Origin: a virus
Reading direction: 5' to 3' (one strand)
Length of the DNA: 64,000 bases
Virus record (IMG/VR): IMGVR_UViG_3300044613_002638
Location: 1 to 64,000 of that record
In this document: positions 7,503 through 19,500 of the stretch, piece by piece
Numbering within the stretch: the first letter of the stretch is position 1
Layout: each line of letters starts with the position of its first letter
Position numbers and translations under genes: made by a program
The notes under the pieces: generated by a model
The model's input: only the letters and a program-made list of their open reading frames with translations
What the model was told of the DNA's origin: nothing
Database searches by the model: none

Positions 7503-10500
7503 GGTACGTAACTAGGCTCCGCTCTTATAAATTGTGCTCCTTGTGTGGTGCTATTTTGTAAAGTAGTGCTAAATTGTTCCCATATATTACTGCGTAATAA
7601 TTTAACTCCCGAAACAATTACATTACCGTTTGCGTTTATTGCTCCTAACACAGAGGTGTTGATAACATTTGCAGTTAATGAACTAACCCCGCTAGTTGTA
7701 CTTACTAGATTAATTCTAGTTCCAATATTAGAAGCGGATACAAATGCACCTGTAACATAATCAACTGCTACTATATTACCACTTACAACGTCTTGTAAAA
7801 CACGAACATTGGCAGTATTTCCTATAAATTGTGTGATATAATCTCCTACATTCGCCGTAATGTTCGAACTTAAGATAAGTTTAAACGTGACATTGGCAGT
7901 TGTAGTCACATTACCTGTTACAGGTACCGAAGTAAATATCTGAGAATTTGGAATTAGTTGTGATTGACTACTGTCGGACACAAGATTTCCTAATACAATA
8001 ATGTTAGCAATTCCAGTACCATCTACACCTCTACGAATTTGTCTTAAAGAGTTCAATGTTATTAACGTTAAATTAGCTGTGTTTACATACACGTTGGCAT
8101 TGGCATAGACATTCCCAGAAGTCAAGTATACATTTCCATCTAGTGATATTAATGTATTGATAGCAATGTTTGTATTTGAACTCCAAGGTATAGCTGTTGC
8201 CATTTTTGCGCTGTCGTATTTTTGATAGTAATGTATTTTTTCACCATTGATAAAAACAACACCTGGATTTCCAAGTTCCGGGCTAGGTGTAGGTAATACT
8301 GCTGCATCGGCAATTAATATTTCGTTATCTGTTAATGATAAGTTAGCTGAAAGTGTAGTTGTTGAATTTGAACTGATTCTTGTATAAACTACATTTGCAC
8401 TCATTGGTTGGAAAACTCTAAATCCATATGTTGCTGTATTTCCTACGGTGTTGCTGAAAACTCTCATTTCCAAGGCATCATATAATCTGCCTGGTATGAG
8501 TTCTTCTGGTGCATGACTCGAATATAGATCAACGTAAGCACCACCTACAATGTTAATATCTTGTGGCCTAGTGCCTAGTTCTGTATCAAGGTAAGTGCTA
8601 TAGATATTAGAATCAATTATTGAATTTGTATCAATGTAGGTTATTGTTGTGTTGACATTCCCTCCAATATAAACATTTCCAATATTTGCATTTGTAATTA
8701 CACCATTGATGCTAATAACATTCGCAGATTCAGTAAACGCTGGAATAGTATAGATTATGTCTAAGGTTCTAGAATTAGTAACTGATTGTAAAACATAAGC
8801 ATTAGCTAAAGTATTCGCCTGTGTAACATAATCACCTGCGTTTGCAGTTATTGCATCCCCTAAGGTTAATCTGTAGGTTGTTTCAATTGGCTCGCCTGTC
8901 AATATCATTGCATCACGTTCAATACCTACAATGCTGAAAAATCCGTTATTTTGGAAAGAGAACGGTACATTTGCTTCTATTTTAATAGTCTTGTTTAGTT
9001 CAAAACCAAGTTTAACGAAATCAACTACAGCAATATTACCACTGTTTATTGTTAAACCTTCGTAGTTAAAGGAAATTATATTACTAGTTAAAGTAAACGT
9101 ATTTGCTCTAAAATCTGGACCTATAACTGATGTTCCGGGATATTCTAATCCATAAACCAATTCATTTAAATTTTTCCCTGTCATACCAACTGTTGGTTGA
9201 TAGTAAGAAACTATTCGATCGATTGCGTTTAAAAGAACATTACCACTATCAATTTGGCTAAATCTTGTAAAATCAAAAATTGCTTCTGTTGTTACGTTTG
9301 CATTAGTGGCTAGATAAGCTTGATTATTGTAAACAACAATATTGCCAGATGTAATGTATACGTTACCACTATCAGTTGTTGTGTTTCCAGCTACTACAAT
9401 CGTATTTGCATAAGCGGTGTTTGGTTGCCATGTAATTAAATTGCTTGTATATGCTATTCTATCTAATTTAATTGTAGTGTCTATGCTTCTAATTAAATTG
9501 TAACTTAAATTAGCTTGTACAGAATAAAATTCATTTTTCAAAATAGGATACGCAGTTGCTCCTACGCCGTCGCCATTTATAAAAACATTAGGTGTTGAAG
9601 TATATCCTAAACCTGGATTGATAACAGTTATTCCCTGCACTCGTCCGTTTCCAAAAAGTGTTGTAACAGCAGTAGCTCCAGATCCGCCGCCGCCGGTGAT
9701 CTCTACGTTAGGAGGCAGCAAATAATTAACACCAATGTTTCCTAAGATAAAATCAACAACTTTAAATTTATAATTATTTGCATAATCAGAATACAAGTCA
9801 GACGAAAATAATTCAGAATCTGATAAAAGATTTATATCAGGGCTTCTAAAAGAACTATAACGAGAATCATATGCACTTGGAACATCAAAATCAGTCCAAT
9901 CACCATCTGCATAATCTTCTTTAAAATAACTAGGAACATATTCTCTTACCTGAGTTCTATATGGTTTTACTTCTTGGATATAATCATTGTAAAAACTTTG
10001 ATTATCTCTTATATAACTCGGGAACTGTTCTAATGTTCTTAAATTATGGAAAACATCAATAAAACTTGTCTTAAAAATCCAGTCTGGTGTTTTTTGCTCA
10101 GCAAAAATTAAATTTATAATTGTAAAAAATAGTTCATTAAATTCTGCGCTAAGGTATCCTGTCAAAATCTCGTAATAAACACTATCATATATGTTTTGAA
10201 ATTCAATAACAGGTTGTGGATCAAGCCCAATGGAATCAAAAACAGCGGTGTCATACCCAATTCCGCTTAGAACATCATAAATTCCGCTGCTTAGTTCTAG
10301 TGTGCCCTCTTCTGCTCCAATTAAATTTAATGAATAATCATCAAGAACTTCATATAGCAACCATTTATTTTGACCATTGTCTAAAACTTTTATATAGTCT
10401 CCAACAAGTAATTCAATGGCCTGGATGTCTGAATATATACCAACTGTATAATTTATATCTTTACCGTTTTGGTAACTAGCATCATACCATACTTTTGGAG

Positions 10501-13500
10501 TCCAAAACAGGTTTGTTTTAAAACTTTGTAAACGGAAAAGTTCAAAAGAATCACTTAGTGAATTGTAGTTATATATTGTCCATTTACCTTGATAGTTGGA
10601 ATCTGATGGTATTAAAATTTTGTATCCGTTTGCAAAAGCGTCAGTATCAAGATAATTTAAATCTTCAGCATTATCTGTTTGTGCATCAAATCCTACTGTT
10701 GGCAATGGTTCGCTTAAGTATAATTTTGACGGTGTAGTTACAAGTAAAATCGGATATTTGCGTAAAATATTATTAACTACTGTTACATATTCTTCAAGTA
10801 TTGGCAATCTGTCATTGAGCATTGATTGTCTAGGATTATTTAAAATACCTAGCCTATCTTGCACGTTAAGATTAGGATCTGGAACTACTTTTCCGTATGT
10901 GTCAACACCAATCAGACTGTCTTTTAGTTTTGAAATCGCACGCAATGGTACATTACTAACCGTAGACTTCTGTTGTACCAATTGCCATTCATTGTGAATT
11001 AAATTAACATTTCTAGTTGTAGGATTATCAATATGAATAGCTACATCTGTACCTGTCAACTTATTGGCTACATTATAAATTGCAATCGCATTATTTGATA
11101 ATAATCCTAAATAAGGAATTCCTTGATCTTTAGGACTAACTATGTAATTTTGTAGTGCTTTAGTAGACAATGTGCGTCTTGATATATTAACATCAACGCT
11201 GGTCTTGTTTGCGACCCAATAATAATATTTTTGAGATATTATACCTGTTGTTGGATCTACAACTGTTACAGAAGTATATGCCGAATTGTCTACATATTTT
11301 GGTATTCCGTCGCCCACTGAGTCAACATATTGACTAGGAAGAAAATCACTTTCAACCCATTCATATATAGTAACTTGACTGTTTGGAAATAGCGCACCCC
11401 AGTTTTTTACTCTATATTGTAAAATATCTTGTTCATAATCTATAAATCGAATAGTTGACAAGTCCCACCAGGTTTTTCCTACTTGTCTATTAGACCAATA
11501 AAAATTATTGTTATTGATAGTATCATTTCTATTAGATAGATTGTAACTAGCTGGATCATATTCTTCTTTATAATCTAGTTCTTGATCAACTATACCTAGA
11601 AGTTTTCCTTTGACAGGATCCAAATAATCAAAAAATTCTAATATATTTTGAGATACCGTATTGTAAATAAAAGCAGATTTAACTGCGCCAATATCAACTC
11701 TTGGTGTTTTATATCTGATTAAATTCCAACCTGATTCTAAATTTTCATTTAAGTAGTAATACAAGCTTCCGCCATCGGTAACTATTCCGTAATCATTGGC
11801 TACCCCTACCATTAAATAATTTGCTTTTATGTCTACCGAAGCTCCAAAATTAAATCCGGTTGCTAAATCTGGCCCAATTAATTTTTGAGTGTAAGCGTAC
11901 AAATTAGGATTATTAACGTCTTGGTATGGATTCTGCATTAAATTAAAAATATATACAGCTCCGCTATCTCTAATTAAATCAACAAACTTTGTACCCCCAC
12001 TATCAAAAGTTGTAGGCGAAGACATTGTATCGTCTATCACTAGTGTGATTTCAATATCTGCTCCATCGCTGGCTACAACTAATGTGTTGTTCTGCTGATC
12101 CACTTGCAAAGCAGTGCCAAATGTTTCGCCTATATTTTCAGGATGTAAAAGACTTTGTACATACACATGAAGTTGAATTCCTAGATCTTCGAGGGGAGAT
12201 CCTGAATTTCCAGATACAACATTTAATTTGTTAGCTGCTACGAGAACGTCACTGCTTATATGCAACTTATTATCAATTATTGAGGCTGTCACGCCGGGTA
12301 CATTTGCTCCGTTTATTACAGATACAACTGAACTTAGTGTTGTATCTACAAAACTTATCTGTCTGTTGTTGATAAAAATACTTTCGCCAATAAAAACTGA
12401 GTTTTTAACAATACCTGTACCTGATCCTACACCTGTTGCTCTAAAATAACTGCCCGGTAATGGCTGTAAGTTAATAGTAGTTGACGTTAGATTTTGTGAA
12501 ACTGACACGGAATACGTTCCAGTATTGCCTTTTACATAAAAATTAACTGTGGTGGCGCTTAAATTTCCGGTTAAGCTATTTGTAATGTACACTGTCAGTG
12601 TACCCACATCGATATTTTGAACATAAGTGTTACTAGGAATATTTGTACCTGATACAAACTGTCCTATTGATATTCCTGTTAATGACGCCACTACAAAAAA
12701 ATTATCTCCGATTGATCCATTTGCGGTAGTTGTAGCTGACGCGGCATTTGTAGCTGTTAATTGGGTAAGTACCTGAGTCAGCGGAAGTAATCCTGTAGCA
12801 GAAATATATGTATTAAGGGTAATAGATCCAGTTGTCACAGACGTTATTGTCAGTGTTGTGCCTAAAATAGAACCCACAGCAATAGAACTAGGAGTAGCAC
12901 CAATTGATATAAAATCAGTGTTGCCAGAATTGACTATTGAGTAAGTACGTCCTAGTAGTATGTTTTCTACCTCTAGTTCTACACTAAAATCTCTTTCTCC
13001 TGAAATTTTCCCGTAAACTCTACCTACATTCAAAAATCTAGTTACCAAACCAAATCTATAATTTGGCTGTAAATAATTTGGACTTGAAACATATATATTA
13101 CATCCACTGTTACACATTGCCATTACTTGACCAAAATTAGATCCAAGCATGCCAGTGTTTTCTTGATATAAAATTTGATCTAATATAAATTGATTACTCT
13201 CTACCTTAATTACATTGCCTTGTTGTAAACTTGGTATACCAAATCCACCATATTGAATTGTGTTTGTACCGACTACAAAATAACTGGGAATAATACCAGT
13301 TGGATTATATCCTGCTAGAGAATCTAAATCATAGATTAACAAATTGTTTAGGTAAACTCTATATACTGAACCTAGATCATCAGGCAAGATGAAAATATTA
13401 GATATTCCATTGGTAACAAATTCATTTACAGTTCTATGATACACATATACTGCGCCAGAATTAGATATTCCATTTACGGTAGTATTTTCCGCACCAACAC

Positions 13501-16500
13501 TAATTGTTGACCCATCAGAATTACAAACTAAAGATGATCCAAAACCACTGCCTGCAATTGATTCACTAGCCAATGGTAAAGTATCTAATACAGAATAACG
13601 ATTTTCTCTTTGAATAAGCGAAATGTCTTGATTTGCCAATGGAGCTGTATTGAATAATACATTACTTCCATTAGCAATTGCAGATACACTTACAGTAAGA
13701 TCATTGGTAGGACTTGTGCCTGCAGGCGAACCGGTGAACAGCGATCCTGAAATTGTAAGCGTATCACTTAAAGTGTAATTTGATCCTGCATTAGACAGAG
13801 TAACAAATGCACCATAAGCTTTACCGGTGGTATAAGAAGCACCGCTGGCCAACGGAGCAGTCAATCCCGGAACTGGCCCTGTTGGTATAAATGCCACTCC
13901 TGGCGCATTTGAAAATGCGCCTATCAACGTAAAATCAGTGTCGCCAACAGACGAAATTATATAAGTTTTTCCAATTTCAAATAGTTCAGCTTCCCCTGGA
14001 CCCGTTAAACGGAATGTTACATTAAATTTTGCTCCTGTGCCTGTGCCACCGCTTGCTGCAAGATTTGGATGTTCTCTATTGGTAGCCAATGGCGTGCCAG
14101 TGTATGAAAAAGCATTTACACCATTGGTATATGATGTAATACTATAATCTATGTTAGGAAGGTATTCACTATTTCCAACAACGTCCGATACTAAGATGTC
14201 TGTGCTATCAGTTACCGCTTTATACAAAGTAAATGAAGTTGTACTACCATCACCAGTGATTGCTTGAGATGTAATTTCGCGAGGGTAATTTAATGCATAG
14301 CAAAAAACTTTATTTGCACCCGGAGCTCCTATATACAAATATTTTGCGTCATCCGATATTGCTAGTGAGTCGCCAAATTTATCGTTGTTGGCAGGACTAT
14401 TACTACATATTGTTTGAATTAAAATTTGATTTTCGAAAACAAAAACAACACCTTTCTGACTTAGTGTGTCTGGGGCACTCACAGCAACAAAATTAGAATT
14501 ACCCACTGTGGCAGTAACTATCTTCTTACCAAAGCTGTCAACATCGCTATTATTAGACGAAAGAAAACCTAATGTGTCCCACTCGCCTGTTGATACATTT
14601 TTTGCATATACACTTACCTTTCCTGAACCACTATCCGGAGCACCTCCATACAAGTAAAGTGCATTTGCATCCATGATGACTGATTTACCAAAATGATCAT
14701 TTCCGGTGTATTGACTTTGTCCTAATAATAATTTATTTTGATATTCCCAGGGATTAGACCTATTATAGACTCCCCAATTGCCTTGATTATCAAGATTTTC
14801 TACCCAAATTTTATCATTTTCTAACCAACCGTCATATGGTGCATTATCAACAACTTCTGTAGGTGTTGTTAACTTACTACTGCGTAATTTATAAACTATG
14901 CCATTGCCTATTACTGCTGAGCTCTCAATAAGTTCTTGTAAATTATTAACTATTGTTATTAATACTCTATTGCTATCAATTACAGAATATATTTTATAAA
15001 TTCCGTCGTATCTTGAGTCAAAGTTTTTAAGTATTATCGTATCAGATTCCGACAGCCCATGATCCGCACTAATAATTAATTCAGCTTTATCATCTATATT
15101 ATATCTCACAATATAGGCTATGCCTGGAACATTGGTCGCTCTAAAAACGTTCCATTGGTTATTATAATCTTTAGCCACCCATATGGTATAACCTACACCT
15201 ATTTCATTGATAAATGAACTAAAACCATTGAAGTCAGACAAACTAAAAACTGTAGCATTTACATCATCTCTATTTACAAAACCAGCAGTTGGCAGTGGTT
15301 TTAGCTCAGCCGGTTCTGAATAGGATTCATTTCTTAGAAAATACGGTGTAAAATTACCGTTGATCTTATAAATGTCTGTATTTGTAAAAGTTGTTATATC
15401 TGGTTGAATTTGCACTGTACTATCAACTAGTTGAAATACAGCAGGATTGTTGTCAAATTGCCCATCCGGCAAAATAAATTCCACAAATCTGTTTATATCT
15501 AAAGCACCGTATTCCCCTACTCTAAATGCCCAATTTTCATAAAAGTCTAATTCGGTGTTCAAATTATTAAACTGTGCACCTTTGAGAGCATTAATGGCGT
15601 TTGCAGTACCACCTTGTTTCAATAACCCTTGATAAAATTTTGATTGTGTAGTAACGTCTATTCCGAGATTTGTAAAATACGATCTAGGTCTAAATCCAAT
15701 TAATCCATTACTGAAAAGTTGAATTTTTTCATCTAGTGGTTGATCGTTTATGTCGTAGTATCTTAGAGAATCTGACGCATTAGTAGCTAGATTGTTAATA
15801 ATCCCTGACCTAAGTTCGTTTTGTTGAATTTGTTGCCAACTAGAGGTTTGGAATTGATCAGATGCACTAATATTTTCTAATGCTGTATAGAATCTAAATT
15901 TATTAGAAACAATTGATCCCTTAAGATAATCTTGTCCTGGTCTCCATTCATCAATATTTTTATTACTATAAATGTAACCAGGTAATTCTAAGCTTCCATT
16001 CCATAAACCTGTTTTGGCACCTACTAAACGTAATCTATATTGTCTGTTGCCAGTTTCCGGAACATAAATTATATCATTAAATGCAGTTGTGTTGTCGAGT
16101 AAAAGTAAATGTTCATATTGAACTAAATTAAGTTCAGCCAATCCAATGACTTGATTATTCAATGATTTAAAAGTAAAATTGCCGTTATCTCTTATAACAG
16201 TAAAATTATTTTTTCTTATAACTTGATAGTTTAAATCAATTATTCGCCCGCTATTAAATGTATTTGTTATCTCATCAACTACTGCAAATTGATTTGTTAC
16301 ATTTAATGTGTCTGATATTGGACTTAAAACTAAAATATTACCTGTTTTCCATCCTTGTATAGACCAATGTAAAAATTCCCTAGCACTTAATACCCAATCT
16401 TTTGTTTGTCCTAATTGATTATCTCTGTCAGTAAAAACAAATCCTTGTAATTCTAAGAATCTCTGGTATCCTACAAGGAAATCTACCACTTGCTGTTTTG

Positions 16501-19500
16501 AGTTAAATTCAAATCCATACGGAACGTTTACTCTTACATTTTTAGCATCTTTATAAATTGCCGCACGTTGTCCAGATATTTGAATTGTATATGCGTTGTT
16601 GTTCTCCAAACTTGGTATGATTGTAAAATAAGGTTTTGATGTGTTATAACCACTAACTGTATATCCTTTGGATGTTTTTTCAATGATAACAGCAGAATAG
16701 ACTATAACATCTAACGGACTACTTTTGTACAGTTCAATTGAATAGTTTTCTTCTGGAACAATAACACTATCATTGATGCTACTGGGACTTAATTGTTCGG
16801 CCAATAACTCTATAAATTTTTTATCCGAAAATCCAGCCATTTTATACGATAACTGAACAGAAATCGTAGATAAACTATTTTTAACTAGTGCGCCCGAATC
16901 GGCTATACCTAAACTTTGTATATAATCTCTTAGCCAATTAATATAGCCAGACGCTCTTTCTACATTACCATCATTATCTACATAGCCATTGACTTTTATA
17001 AAAGCTGGTTGCAAATGTAAATTATTTTCAACATAATTAAATTGACCAGTTGTTGAACTTCTGTTGTAATTTTCAATATCTGCCGATAATGAGAAATATT
17101 TTGCTGGTTTAAGTAAAGCAAGAGCAAGTTGAAGTGCAAAAACGTAATCGCTGCTTCTACGCCAGGCTAATTCAGTTGGGCCAATGTCTCCTACTGAATA
17201 GCTAACATTAGCATTTGCGCTGTCAAAATCTGTTACTAAAAATTCTGAAGGATTTCGTAAATTACCATTGTCATCTACTGGAATAATATCTGTTAACCCT
17301 TGGCGTATAACGTTGCCGTTCTCGTCGAGTACTCTAGGTCTACTGTATCTAAAATCAATGCCGGCCCGCGGACCAGCATGAATGTAACCAATTTCAAGAT
17401 CGTTCCATAATATAAAATTACCGCCAGTATACGGAGCAGGCCCATATCTATCATCCCAATAATCCGGTTTCTCACTAAAACCTAACATTTCCCACGGATT
17501 TGTATGCGGACGATCTGTATCAAAGAAATATCTAAATATGCTACGCCATGTCCCGGGCAACGATTCTCCGTTAATTGTATCTCTAAATTTTTTATAATTC
17601 CATGTAAAACCGTCTGATGCTGAAAATACACTATTTGTTGTATAATCAACTCTATTGGTTCCTGTCCAACGTAAAAAACTTTGTGTTAAGACTTGATTGA
17701 ATTCTGACAAATTATAATCAACTGCTCGCCATTTTCCTGGCATATAATCATTGATGTTAAAATTTATTGGATTATAAGCAATTTTACAATTGTTGTAGAT
17801 TCTTTTTTCTAATTCTAATAAAAAGTCATCTCTAAAGTCATTGAATGCCGGAGTGATGCTACCATCATGTCCTTGAATTACATAAATTGGAGTTCTATAA
17901 GTATCGTCAAGATATTTGGCAGGTCTGAATTTAGGAAATAAACCTAGTTTTGTAGGTGTTTCAGGAACATAACTACCATCAGTATTATTATATTCTACAA
18001 TTGACAGAATATCATTATAAAGTAAATTAAAATTATCTTGTATCACAACAGCAGGTCTTGTTTGATCAAAGTAATAATCTTGATCTTTGACCAGTAGACT
18101 TGTTGTGGTTTCGCCTTCTAATTGCCTAGTTAAGTAAACATAAACAGCTCGGTTACTCACAATAGTGTCGTTAAAAATATTTGTTATCTCATATGATCTT
18201 ATATCGGTGTCAAAAACTTGATAACTAGGCAATAGTACTTTATCATCGCCGTGTGGAACCATATCGCTATAATGCCACGGAAAACTGTCGTTTTTAACAC
18301 TGTTCAAAGCTGACATTATTACGTCAACTGACTCGGCTATGTTGTTCCTGTTTAAATCTAAATTAACAGCAAGCTCTAAAAATTTTATTTTGAATTGTGT
18401 ATATTCCTTTGAGGCCAGTTGAATAGAATTTACAAAATTCATTATAGGGTGATTTAAAAACAATCCTGAATAAATTATAGGAGCACTGTGTTGTAGTATA
18501 CTGCCGCCTTTACTCAAAAAAGTTATATCTCTAAGATTACTTTTACCCGGTACCGCTCCAATTATATCCCTACTATTAGAACTGCTTTCTATCAAATGAT
18601 TTCTCATTTGTCCTAATGTCAAAGTCTCTAAATTAGTGTTAAGACTGTTGTTATCAAGATTCTGAGGTATTTGATAAAATCCAGAATTAGATTTAGTTGA
18701 CGAATTAAAAATACTTACAAAGACAACATCGCCTTCTGTCAATACTGAAGGATCAATTAATAAAGTTAATTTGTCAACAACTTGCGTTACAATAAATTTT
18801 GAGGAATTGATTAGAGTTTTATTAATGACGACTTTAACATTTGGAACTTCAGTTGACACGTCTGGCAAAATATCAATAGGAAAAAGATTTGTTGTGCCAT
18901 CGTAACTGAATGTAAAAGTTTGATATTGTTTACTAAAGTGACTATTAATAATCCAAGTATTTGTTCTAGTACTTGTGTCTAATGTAACATTTTTTTGTAA
19001 AAAACCTGAGTTAATATCAATGTTGCTACCAACACCTGAATTTAAAATGTAAGTAAAAGAATCGCTATCAAAATTATTTTCAAATTGAATATCGCCTTGT
19101 GTAGTTAAATTTTTATAACTTAAAGGAAATCCTAATATTGCGTCTGGTGTACCTGTGCCTTCTTTGTAGGAAAAAACTTTAGTTCCTGTAAAATTAGAAA
19201 TAGTATATACCGATTGGTCACCAAAACTAATTCCATCATTATTGATAACATCAAAATTTGGTGCTTGATTTACTTTGGTTTTTTGTTGCGATTCTATCCA
19301 TGCGGTACCGTTATAGTGCCACTGTTTGGCGCCATTATCACCTTTTTCTACTATTAATGTATTCCCCGATTCTATAACATAATCATCTGTTTCAACAATA
19401 TATGCTCTATAAACTTCGGGTAATGGCGAATCTTTTGTTAACTCTATGCTAAAATTATAAATTCTATTACGAACTTCAAGATTTTCATCAGCAGCAAATA

